Shown here in pieces: positions 1 through 6,182 of a stretch of 15,178 nt of DNA (its first letter is position 1; each line of letters opens with the position of its first letter). Below the pieces are notes generated by a model. That model saw only the letters and a program-made list of their open reading frames with translations. It was not told the DNA's origin and did no database searches. This DNA comes from Flavobacteriales bacterium UBA4660 (GTDB lineage Bacteria; Bacteroidota; Bacteroidia; Flavobacteriales_D; Sanyastnellaceae). The position numbers and the translations under genes are program-made. The stretch lies in assembly GCA_002405435.1 (NCBI GenBank), contig DHLU01000170.1, positions 1 through 15,178 on the forward strand, in the 5' to 3' direction.

Positions 1-33
1 AGCAAGAATTTCTGCAAGCTCAAAATTCTCCAT
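1..33 (-). CDS. Possible 5' end of a divergent gene, cut by the window edge
   Basis: An ATG on the minus strand at 33-31 opens a frame that runs off the left edge after 11 codons, reading MENFELAEILA. The peptide looks like an ordinary amphipathic protein N-terminus, and its position head-to-head with the alkane monooxygenase would be a normal divergent arrangement. No family can be named from 11 residues. If the gene is real, the monooxygenase must start to the right of about base 33, which limits its possible start codons. The frame could also be chance. Confidence 0.25.
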   Translation of the reverse strand, partial: MENFELAEILA

Positions 34-115
34 CCTGACCACCACCCGAGCGGCCATTGGTCAGGCACATACCTCGCTCCAATGGAGAGCACTGAAATAC
101 GCAGCGGCTTTCATC

Positions 116-1132
116 TTGCCTGCCTTTACCGCACTGTCTTTTTCCTTCTCCGGCTGGCTTACCTGGCTGCCTGTAGCCTTTGGGTTTGTTTTTCTGCCGG
201 TAATGGAATTTGTCCTGGGAGAAAATCCCGCCAACCTCGGCAAGGCAGAAGCAGCACTGGCCGAAAAAGATCCCCTGTATGATTTCTTGCTTTACCTGAC
301 AGCACCCGTGCAGTGGGCGTTGCTCATTTGGTTCTTCACAGTTATCGGCGACAGCAGTGCAACGGTCACCGATATGCTCGGTCGCATTTTTTCGATGGGA
401 ATCATGTGCGGGGTCTACGGCATCAATGTGGCACACGAACTGGGTCACAGACCCGGAAAAACCGAACAGCTGCTGTCAAAGGCCATGCTGCTCTCTTCGC
501 TCTATATGCACTTTTTTATTGAGCACAACCGCGGCCATCACCGCAATGTGGCCACGCCCGAAGATCCTGCTACGGCCAGGCGAGGCGAGTCTATCTACCG
601 CTTTTGGGTGCGCACCGTTGTGTGCAGTGTGCGTTCGGCCTGGCAAATCGTCGCACGTGAACGCGCCAGAAAGCGGCTGCCGCTGTGGTCACCCGGGAAT
701 GAATTTCTTCAGTATATCGCCATCGAAGCTGTGTTGTGCACGGCCATACTGTGGTGGTTTGGGCCGTGGGTCTTGCTATGGTTTTTCTGCGCGGCCCTGA
801 TGGGTATACTCCTGCTCGAATCGGTAAACTACATCGAACACTATGGCCTTATGCGCCGCAAACGAGACGGCGCCTTGTATGAAGACGTCAACCCCGGACA
901 TTCCTGGAACAGCGATTATGTGCTGGGAAGGTTGGTGCTGTTTGAACTCACCCGCCACAGCGACCATCACACCTTTCCGGCCAGGCACTACCAGTGTCTG
1001 GAATCTGTGCAGGGTGCGCAACAACTGCCTGCGGGGTACCCGGCCATGATCCTGCTGTCTTTTGTGCCACCCCTGTGGTTTCGGGTGATGGATGCGCGGC
1101 TTCAGCCTTCGGCAGAAAACCGAAGGGGCTGA
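116..1132 (+). CDS. alkB: Alkane 1-monooxygenase, AlkB-type integral-membrane diiron hydroxylase
   Basis: This enzyme hydroxylates the terminal carbon of alkanes in the inner membrane, using O2 and electrons from rubredoxin and its reductase, neither of which is encoded here. Numbering from the TTG at 116 (338 residues), all AlkB histidine boxes are present: HELGH at 107-111, EHNRGHH at 136-142 and LTRHSDHH at 278-285. The AlkB-specific NYIEHYGL at 238-245 separates it from fatty-acid desaturases and xylene monooxygenase. Several hydrophobic stretches (about 1-35, 55-77, 84-103, 205-235, 308-322) fit the multi-pass fold. The start is uncertain. The frame is open to the left window edge, and the codons at 83-115 read WRALKYAAAFI, which resembles the usual AlkB N-terminus (xLKYxxxFxLP). 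The true start is therefore probably upstream of 92, but the only nearby ATG (82) is one base out of frame. TTG 116 is the first standard in-frame start and is kept as a conservative boundary. The 3' end overlaps the convergent glycosyltransferase by 31 bases. Confidence 0.9.
   Translation: MPAFTALSFSFSGWLTWLPVAFGFVFLPVMEFVLGENPANLGKAEAALAEKDPLYDFLLYLTAPVQWALLIWFFTVIGDSSATVTDMLGRIFSMGIMCGVYGINVAHELGHRPGKTEQLLSKAMLLSSLYMHFFIEHNRGHHRNVATPEDPATARRGESIYRFWVRTVVCSVRSAWQIVARERARKRLPLWSPGNEFLQYIAIEAVLCTAILWWFGPWVLLWFFCAALMGILLLESVNYIEHYGLMRRKRDGALYEDVNPGHSWNSDYVLGRLVLFELTRHSDHHTFPARHYQCLESVQGAQQLPAGYPAMILLSFVPPLWFRVMDARLQPSAENRRG
1102..1132. terminator. Hairpin across the overlapping 3' ends of alkB and the GT2 gene
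   Basis: The arm TCAGCC-TTCGG (1102-1112) pairs with CCGAA-GG-GGCTGA (1120-1132), giving 11 base pairs with a two-base GG bulge and a seven-base loop. The stem base is formed exactly by the two stop codons: TGA of alkB at 1130-1132 and TGA of the glycosyltransferase (TCA on this strand, 1102-1104). No long T-run follows on either strand; only TTT follows at 1133-1135 on the plus side. A bidirectional terminator or transcript-end stabiliser is an inference from position and structure. Confidence 0.5.
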
Positions 1133-2070
1133 TTTCCACGGGCACCGAAACCGGGCGGGTAGGAGGGAATGTCGCGCGCGGCCTGGCGCACAAGCCTCTG
1201 CGAAAGCTTCTTGTATTCGCGGGCCTTTCCAAACTGCATACACAAGCAACGCGCTGCAAACCAGGCCAACCTGTTTACTCTTTCAAGGGCAAGGTAAAGA
1301 CGGTAGAGTGAAACGCTGAATTTATACAGGTAGAGAAAGTACGACAGCCGGTTTTGCCATTGCGACCACGCGCCTCCACTGCCCCCCGAGAGGTGAATGA
1401 CCGCGATGGAGGGTTCGTACCAAAGCACATAGTTGCCGGCAATCCGACGCCGCATCCATTCCGTCTCTTCACAGTAGAGGAAAAAATCCGGATCGAAACC
1501 GCCCGTTGCTTCAAAAACCTTTTTTCTCAATGCAACGCTGGCACCGCTGCATGCCATTACCTGCCGGCCCTGAAGCGACAAGCTCGCCTGAGGTCTGCTG
1601 CGGGTCAGCCGCCCAAACGGCGACTGAAGCCATTGCTGGCGCAAGACGACACGCACCGAAGGCTGTGCATCGTCAAACAGGTTGTGCTGCAGAGACCGGT
1701 CAGCGTTGAGCAACCGGTGGCACAGCAGGTCGACCCCGGGGTGCGTGCGGAAAAAGGCAACAATCTCATCTGCGGCGTGCTGAACCTGCACCGTATCGGT
1801 GTTCAGCAGCCAGATGACCTCACCGCGCGCAGCCCGCATACCGCGGTTGCACGAGGCCCCGAATCCAGGATTGTCCGGCGCTTCAATCCAGCGGGTCTCC
1901 GGGAACTGTTCCGCCAGCCGGGCACCGCTTCCTTCCGCCGGGTCATTGTCTACGACGATAATCTCTGCATGAACCGTGAGATGGTCAAGCAGCGAACGCA
2001 GGCAATCGCCGGTCAGTTCGCCCGTGCGAAAATGGACGAGCACAATACTGAGTTCCGGTATACCAGCCAT
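1102..2070 (-). CDS. Glycosyltransferase family 2 protein, rhamnosyltransferase-like
   Basis: This is a predicted cytoplasmic or membrane-associated GT-A enzyme that transfers a sugar from a nucleotide-sugar donor, probably in polysaccharide, O-antigen or exopolysaccharide synthesis. Of 322 residues, 1-210 are the GT2 domain: it opens with the usual SIVLVHF strand (8-14), followed by VVDND (39-43), the NPGFGASCNRG motif (67-77), the metal-binding NTD (90-92) and FFLYCEETEWMRR (196-208), with EETE in the catalytic/acceptor position. This layout matches the WbbL/WsaF-like rhamnosyltransferase subgroup, but the donor cannot be read from sequence. The C-terminal 100 residues are basic and aromatic and may touch the membrane. 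The frame extends 19 codons further upstream (to 2127), but ATG 2070 puts the conserved first strand at the usual distance from the N-terminus and is preferred. It is convergent with alkB and divergent from the aldolase. No other polysaccharide gene is nearby. Confidence 0.88.
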   Translation of the reverse strand: MAGIPELSIVLVHFRTGELTGDCLRSLLDHLTVHAEIIVVDNDPAEGSGARLAEQFPETRWIEAPDNPGFGASCNRGMRAARGEVIWLLNTDTVQVQHAADEIVAFFRTHPGVDLLCHRLLNADRSLQHNLFDDAQPSVRVVLRQQWLQSPFGRLTRSRPQASLSLQGRQVMACSGASVALRKKVFEATGGFDPDFFLYCEETEWMRRRIAGNYVLWYEPSIAVIHLSGGSGGAWSQWQNRLSYFLYLYKFSVSLYRLYLALERVNRLAWFAARCLCMQFGKAREYKKLSQRLVRQAARDIPSYPPGFGARGNQPLRFSAEG

Positions 2071-2087
2071 GCTGCAAAGTAACCCTT

Positions 2088-2118
2088 TTTGCGCAACACG
2101 CTGCCAGACGTAACTTCG
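2088..2118 (+). promoter_or_regulatory. Putative Bacteroidota-type promoter for the aldolase gene
   Basis: TTTG at 2088-2091 and TAACTTCG at 2111-2118 are separated by 19 bases. This matches the Bacteroidota sigma-ABfr layout TTTG-N19-TAnnTTTG with one mismatch (C for T). The -7 box ends 24 bases before the aldolase ATG at 2143, leaving a short leader. Only the match and spacing are seen; activity is inferred. Confidence 0.45.
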
Positions 2119-2142
2119 CCTCCTCATTTAATTTCATCCCTT

Positions 2143-3207
2143 ATGCGATTTCAGCCGGGTGTGCTCACCGGAGAGCAGGTAACAGAAGTGCTTAATGATG
2201 CCCTCAGCCGGGGTTATGCCCTGCCTGCTGTCAATGTCATCGGAACCAATTCCGTCAACGCGGTACTGGAAACAGCGCGCGAGGTCAACAGTCCGGTCAT
2301 CATACAGTTTTCCAACGGTGGAGGCGCCTTTTTTGCCGGTAAGGGGTTGAAGAACGACAATCAGCAAGCCAGCGTGCTGGGCAGTGTCAGCGGTGCGATG
2401 CACATCCATGCGGTGGCGTCTGCCTACGGAGTGCCGGTCATCGTACATACCGACCATTGTGCCAAAAATCTTCTTGGCTGGATGGATGGTATGCTGCAGC
2501 ACGGGGAGCAGCATTTTGAAAAAACCGGCAAAGCCCTCTTCTCTTCGCACATGCTTGACTTCAGTGAGGAGCCCCTTGAAGAAAATCTTGCCTTGTGCGT
2601 GAAGTACTTTGAGCGGATGAACCGCATGGGCATTACCCTTGAAATTGAGCTCGGCGTTACCGGTGGAGAAGAAGACGGCGTTGACAATACCGGAGTGGAT
2701 GCATCCCGCCTCTACACCCAGCCCAATGAGGTTGCCTACGCCTATGAACACATGCGCAGCGTCTCCCACCGTTTTACCGTCGCGGCGGCCTTCGGCAATG
2801 TGCACGGTGTCTACAAGCCGGGCAATGTCAAACTGGAGCCTGTCATTCTTAAGAATTCGCAAGACTACGTGCAGCGCAAATTCAACACCGACCCGAGACC
2901 GGTTCATTTTGTTTTTCACGGAGGCAGCGGCTCATCGAAGGAAGAAATCAGGGAGGCCATCAGCTATGGTGCCGTCAAGATGAACATCGACACCGACATG
3001 CAATACGCCTTTCTCGCCGGGGTGCGTGACTATGTAACGGGCAAGGCAGACTACCTGCGTGCCCAGATCGGCAACCCGGAAGGAGAAGACAAACCCAACA
3101 AAAAGTATTACGATCCCCGGGTTTGGCTGCGTGAAGGAGAAAAGTCTTTCGTCGCGCGCCTGAGACAGGCCTTTGACGACCTAAACTGCCTCAACAGAAA
3201 CGCATAA
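2143..3207 (+). CDS. fbaA: Class II fructose-bisphosphate aldolase (FbaA type)
   Basis: This zinc enzyme reversibly cleaves fructose 1,6-bisphosphate into dihydroxyacetone phosphate and glyceraldehyde 3-phosphate in glycolysis and gluconeogenesis, in the cytoplasm. The 354-residue length is usual for class IIA enzymes. Visible landmarks: HTDHCAKN at 102-109, with the catalytic Asp104 and zinc ligand His105; EIELGVTGGEEDG at 167-179, the glutamate cluster; the zinc histidines His221 (GNVHGVYKPG) and His259 (FHGGSGSS); and the substrate-phosphate loop with Asn281 (KMNIDTDMQYAF). The frame is open 18 codons upstream to a TTG at 2089, but ATG 2143 gives the standard N-terminus (MRFQPGVLTG) and sits downstream of a good promoter match. 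It is divergent from the glycosyltransferase and followed by a hairpin. It appears to be monocistronic and complete. Confidence 0.97.
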   Translation: MRFQPGVLTGEQVTEVLNDALSRGYALPAVNVIGTNSVNAVLETAREVNSPVIIQFSNGGGAFFAGKGLKNDNQQASVLGSVSGAMHIHAVASAYGVPVIVHTDHCAKNLLGWMDGMLQHGEQHFEKTGKALFSSHMLDFSEEPLEENLALCVKYFERMNRMGITLEIELGVTGGEEDGVDNTGVDASRLYTQPNEVAYAYEHMRSVSHRFTVAAAFGNVHGVYKPGNVKLEPVILKNSQDYVQRKFNTDPRPVHFVFHGGSGSSKEEIREAISYGAVKMNIDTDMQYAFLAGVRDYVTGKADYLRAQIGNPEGEDKPNKKYYDPRVWLREGEKSFVARLRQAFDDLNCLNRNA

Positions 3208-3208
3208 G

Positions 3209-3240
3209 GCCGGATACGGCTGCCGCCTGGCAGCTCCGGC
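3209..3240. terminator. Inter-convergent hairpin, possible bidirectional terminator
   Basis: GCCGGA (3209-3214) pairs with TCCGGC (3235-3240), and inside it GCTGCC (3219-3224) pairs with GGCAGC (3229-3234) around a GCCT loop. A four-base TACG bulge lies on the left arm. The structure starts two bases after the aldolase stop and lies before the stop of the convergent small gene at 3252. It has no T-tract on either strand, so it may be a 3'-end stabiliser rather than a strong intrinsic terminator. Confidence 0.5.
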
Positions 3241-3251
3241 ATAGCCTCTGG

Positions 3252-3413
3252 TCAGCGCATAAGCCACCGGACCAGCATCATCAGCAGGCAGATCAAAAAA
3301 AGATAAATTGAGATCTTGTTGATGCCGTGCATGAACCTCAGGTTCATATCGGTATTCTCCCGCTTGAAAAGGTTCAGTGGGTTGAGGTAGTAGGCAATCT
3401 TTTTCAGCAACAT
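3252..3413 (-). CDS. Small (53-residue) single-pass membrane protein, DUF6728-like
   Basis: The minus-strand ATG at 3413 opens a 53-codon frame ending in TGA at 3252. The protein begins MLLKKIAYYLNPLNLFKREN, continues with a polar/basic segment containing NLRFMHGINKIS (24-35), and ends in one hydrophobic helix at about 36-50 followed by RWLMR. A basic head, the MHGINKIS-type motif and one C-terminal helix recall the small Bacteroidota family DUF6728; this is recognition from memory, not a search. Its function is unknown. It starts 12 bases after the stop of the T9SS-exported protein on the same strand, so the two are probably co-transcribed. The orderly charge and hydrophobicity pattern argues for a real gene although it is very short. 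Confidence 0.65.
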   Translation of the reverse strand: MLLKKIAYYLNPLNLFKRENTDMNLRFMHGINKISIYLFLICLLMMLVRWLMR

Positions 3414-3425
3414 GATGTGCGCAGG

Positions 3426-5684
3426 TTATTGTCCGACGGCGAGGTAGAACGCACCTTCACGGCGCTGCACGTCTTCATTGCAAAAGTACTTGAATTCAAT
3501 GATGTAGTAGTAGGTGCCTTCCGCGGCCTGCGCACCGCCGATATTACCGTCCCAGCCTTCTGTAAAATCGTCTGACTCAAACAGCAAATCGCCCCAGCGG
3601 TTGTAGAGCTTCATGGAGTAGGTCGAGAGGTCGAGCGCATCGGGTCCGAATTTCTCATTCTTGCTGTCACCATTGGGTGTAAAGATGTTGGGCATGGAGA
3701 AATAGGGGGTATAGGCGTTGGTCTCAAAGTAGATATCGTCGGTGAACGAACACGGACCCAACGTGATTTCGGCCCAGTATTCGCCGGTTTCGCTCACGGT
3801 GATGGAAGGCGTTGTCTCGCCGGTACTCCAGGCATAGTTGGCTCCGGTATAGGCCTGTGCGGTCAACACAACACTGCCGGCCTCACACAACCGGATGTCT
3901 GGGCCTAGCGAGAATACCGGCATGGGAAACAACACCACGTCGATTTCATCTTCTGCGGTGCAGGGACCCAGGGTGAGTTCAACCGAATAGGTACCACTCT
4001 GTGTTACGGTGAGGGTCTCTGTGGTGGCACCCGTGCTCCAGAGATAGCTGTCGGCTTCGGCACCGGGATCTAGCACTTCGCTTTCGCCAAGGCACCCATC
4101 GATATCGGGACCCAGGTCTGCATCGGGCGGGAAAATCATGTCTACAAACACGGTATCAGAAGACACACAGTCGTAATTAAATACGTTGACCGAATAAAAG
4201 CCCTGTTCATCAACTTCAATCTGCTGCGCATCGCTGCCGGTACTCCACGAAACCGAATAACCTGGATTTTCGGCATCGAGTGTGGTGGAGCCGCCTTCAC
4301 AGATCTCCTGGTCGGGCCCCAGGTCCACTGTCGGAAACTGCGCTACAAATATTTCCATCGCGAGGGTGTCTTCGCAAAATTCATTGTTGATAATCAGTGT
4401 CACGGTATAGGGTCCTTCTTCGGTATAGAAGTGGCTCGGATTTTCTTCGGTTGAGTTGTTGTCGGTGCCCGAATCAGGATCACCGAAATCCCAATAATAG
4501 GTAGTCCCTTCATAGTTCAGCGAAGGCGCGCTGAACTCGGCCGGAGTGCCCAGACAGGGGTTATCCACATCGAGGCCGATGCTGCCGAAAACGTCTGACT
4601 GGATATGGTCGGAAATACCCAGCGCCAGCTGGGAGATCGTTTCGATCGTCTCGATATTCGGATTGTTGCTGTTGGGATTGGTGATGCGGGTAATGTTGTT
4701 GCCAAAGTCGTGGATGACATACAGGTTGCCATCCGGACCGAGTTCGATCTGGCCCGTGCCCCCGGCGAGTGCATCGCCCTGAATCACCAGCCACTCATTG
4801 ATGATTGCACCCGTTTCGATGGCGTGGTGGTAAGTGTCGGCCGCGTTCCAGGTGCCTCCGTACCAGGTGGTCAAAAACAGTTTCGAGCCGTCGGGTGAAA
4901 ATTCCGCGCCGTACATGCCGCCGTTCTGAGGAAATTCTATCTCGGTACCGTTGGTCATTTCTCCGGAGAGCGGATCAAATTCAGCCAGGAAAGAAACGTA
5001 ACTCCAGGCATAAGACATGGCCACTCGTCCGGCGTGGTAGTCCAACTCACCCCTGCCATCATACCCAAACGTAAAATCATTGGGGTTGAATGCGAGCAGA
5101 TCCGTAGCCTCTCCGATACCGCTGTCGGTTACCGTGAAGCGAACGAAGTTGCTCATGCACTTGTAGGTAAGCAGCCAATACTGGTTTTGACAGGGCACTC
5201 TCACGATTTCCAGGCCTTCACTGTATGTGCCGCTGGCCAGTACGTTGTTGATGGATTCACAATCACCCTGACCTCCCCCGAGCGTCATGTCCACTACCGC
5301 ATAGTAGAGGTTTGAGCATATCTCGGCATTGTAGATAACATAATACTTATTGGGTTCGTTGGGAAACGGACAGATAACAATCTCGGTAGAAGAAGTATTG
5401 GCAAAAAGGCCCACGGAGCCGGGCATCTGGATGCCATTAGACCGGTAGATACCCAGGGCATTTACCCAAAACAAGATATTGCCCTCGGCATCTTCCGCAT
5501 GGGCGATGGCCTCAAAGCCATTGGCAATTCCGGTATAAATCAGTTCGGGCTGCCCGCCGCCGGTGAAATCGAGACGTACGATATTGTCGTATGCGCTGAA
5601 AAACAGGTTTTTAATCTGGGCCTGTACCTGAGTTGCGGCAGTAAGCACTACAACAACAACAACAAAAAATCTCCGGAGTGGCAT
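3426..5684 (-). CDS. Secreted T9SS type B (CHU_C) protein with propeller-like N-terminus, PKD and Ig-like repeats
   Basis: This 752-residue protein is predicted to cross the inner membrane by Sec and the outer membrane by the type IX secretion system. Residues 1-22 are a signal peptide (MPLRR, then a Phe/Val-rich core, ending VQA before QIKN). Residues about 25-365 are rich in beta-strand patterns such as EFSPDGSKLFLTTW (261-274) and LGPDGNLYVIHDF (315-327), suggesting a beta-propeller. A PKD domain follows at about 370-447, with YYWDFGDPDSG (396-406) and a GPYTVTLII strand. Three Ig-like repeats, each opening with LGPD and carrying a WSTG turn, lie at about 452-516, 522-585 and 591-653. The C-terminal domain (about 662-752; PNIFTPNGD, YNRWGDLLFES, GWDGN, GTYYYIIEF) is the CHU_C/gliding-motility-associated domain that acts as the type B sorting signal. 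No catalytic motif is visible, so a surface or adhesive role is inferred only. A TACCTTTG promoter box lies 23 bases upstream. Confidence 0.93.
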   Translation of the reverse strand: MPLRRFFVVVVVVLTAATQVQAQIKNLFFSAYDNIVRLDFTGGGQPELIYTGIANGFEAIAHAEDAEGNILFWVNALGIYRSNGIQMPGSVGLFANTSSTEIVICPFPNEPNKYYVIYNAEICSNLYYAVVDMTLGGGQGDCESINNVLASGTYSEGLEIVRVPCQNQYWLLTYKCMSNFVRFTVTDSGIGEATDLLAFNPNDFTFGYDGRGELDYHAGRVAMSYAWSYVSFLAEFDPLSGEMTNGTEIEFPQNGGMYGAEFSPDGSKLFLTTWYGGTWNAADTYHHAIETGAIINEWLVIQGDALAGGTGQIELGPDGNLYVIHDFGNNITRITNPNSNNPNIETIETISQLALGISDHIQSDVFGSIGLDVDNPCLGTPAEFSAPSLNYEGTTYYWDFGDPDSGTDNNSTEENPSHFYTEEGPYTVTLIINNEFCEDTLAMEIFVAQFPTVDLGPDQEICEGGSTTLDAENPGYSVSWSTGSDAQQIEVDEQGFYSVNVFNYDCVSSDTVFVDMIFPPDADLGPDIDGCLGESEVLDPGAEADSYLWSTGATTETLTVTQSGTYSVELTLGPCTAEDEIDVVLFPMPVFSLGPDIRLCEAGSVVLTAQAYTGANYAWSTGETTPSITVSETGEYWAEITLGPCSFTDDIYFETNAYTPYFSMPNIFTPNGDSKNEKFGPDALDLSTYSMKLYNRWGDLLFESDDFTEGWDGNIGGAQAAEGTYYYIIEFKYFCNEDVQRREGAFYLAVGQ
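3726..4331 (-). repeat. Three tandem Ig-like repeat units inside the T9SS protein gene
   Basis: The coding region for residues 452-653 contains three units of about 63-65 residues at roughly 4331-4137, 4121-3930 and 3914-3726. Each begins LGPD, has a Cys six to eight residues later, a central WSTG and a GxYxVxL/EI-type strand. Units 2 and 3 share the ending E(L/I)TLGPC. Units 2 and 3 are the most alike, as expected from unit duplication. The repeats are protein-level; the DNA is diverged. Confidence 0.7.
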
Positions 5685-5707
5685 AAGCGGTAATTATGGT
5701 TAACAAT

Positions 5708-5715
5708 CAAAGGTA
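5708..5715 (-). promoter_or_regulatory. Putative -7 promoter box of the T9SS protein gene
   Basis: Read on the minus strand, TACCTTTG (5715-5708) matches TAnnTTTG fully and lies 23 bases before ATG 5684. No TTTG is present 17-21 bases further upstream, so only half of the consensus is supported. Confidence 0.4.
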
Positions 5716-5759
5716 TGACGCCGCCATGAGCCCATGGGTTGGCCGGCGCCTCAATTATT

Positions 5760-6140
5760 TCACTTCTGCAGACAAACGACCATGGAAATTTCTACCCGCG
5801 CATTTTTGGGTAATTGGCTGACCTCCACTGTTTCCCGGGCGGGAAAAAGGCTGTCAAACCACCGGCTGTATTCCTGGTTCACCCTATCAAAATCGGCCAT
5901 TTCCTTCAGAAAAATACTGGTCTTCACCACCTGGTCGAAACCGGCTCCGGCGCGCGTCAGAATGGCCTGCAGGTTGTGCATCACCTGCCGGGTTTCTGCG
6001 GCCGCATCGGCCGGATTATAGTGCCCCGTGGCCGGGTCAATGGCAATCTGTCCGCTGATGAAAAGCAGGTCTCCGGCGACGCGGGCCTGTGAATAGGGAC
6101 CAATCGGTTGCGGGGCATCCGGCGTATGAATGGCTGACAT
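5760..6140 (-). CDS. ridA: RidA family reactive intermediate/imine deaminase
   Basis: RidA (YjgF/YER057c/UK114) enzymes are small cytoplasmic trimers that hydrolyse reactive enamine/imine intermediates such as 2-aminoacrylate, released by PLP-dependent dehydratases, to keto acids and ammonia. The 126-residue length is typical. Diagnostic segments are PQPIGPYSQAR (10-20), LLFISGQIAIDPATG (25-39), the helix HNLQAILTRAGAGFDQVVKT (55-74) and the signature PARETVEVSQLPKNARVEI (100-118). In the signature, Arg102 matches the substrate carboxylate-binding Arg105 of E. coli RidA and Glu117 the conserved acidic residue near the active site. The start at ATG 6140 gives the usual short N-terminus before the GPYSQA motif. 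It is divergent from the DUF4159 gene, with only 42 bases between start codons. Confidence 0.95.
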   Translation of the reverse strand: MSAIHTPDAPQPIGPYSQARVAGDLLFISGQIAIDPATGHYNPADAAAETRQVMHNLQAILTRAGAGFDQVVKTSIFLKEMADFDRVNQEYSRWFDSLFPARETVEVSQLPKNARVEISMVVCLQK

Positions 6141-6170
6141 GGCGTTCGGGGCTATTGCCTGAGGGCGTTG

Positions 6171-6178
6171 TAATTTTG
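6171..6178 (+). promoter_or_regulatory. Putative -7 box abutting the DUF4159 start codon
   Basis: TAATTTTG at 6171-6178 fits TAnnTTTG exactly. Only four bases separate it from the ATG at 6183, which would place the transcription start at or next to the start codon. No TTTG is seen at the expected upstream spacing (about 6146-6151), so this could be a chance match. Confidence 0.35.
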
Positions 6179-6182
6179 TACA

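Noticed and set aside
1354..2082. Long plus-strand frame of 242 codons opposite the GT2 gene
   Set aside because: It is the antisense shadow of a gene with clear GT2 motifs in GC-rich DNA; its translation shows no recognisable domain and is rich in Arg/Pro/Ala as expected for a shadow frame.
2134..2919. Long minus-strand frame of 261 codons opposite the aldolase
   Set aside because: It lies entirely within fbaA, whose catalytic residues are all intact; no motif or membrane pattern supports a second gene.
5716..5759. CCCATGGG palindrome and GC-rich repeats between the T9SS gene and ridA
   Set aside because: They are short, overlapping palindromic restriction-like strings without a loop or T-run, so a ridA terminator or operator is not supported.
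3208..6140. Possible mobile element or defence island, given the large secreted protein and small membrane gene
   Set aside because: No transposase, recombinase, inverted terminal repeats, tRNA boundary or nuclease/ATPase defence motifs are present, and codon usage resembles the neighbours.
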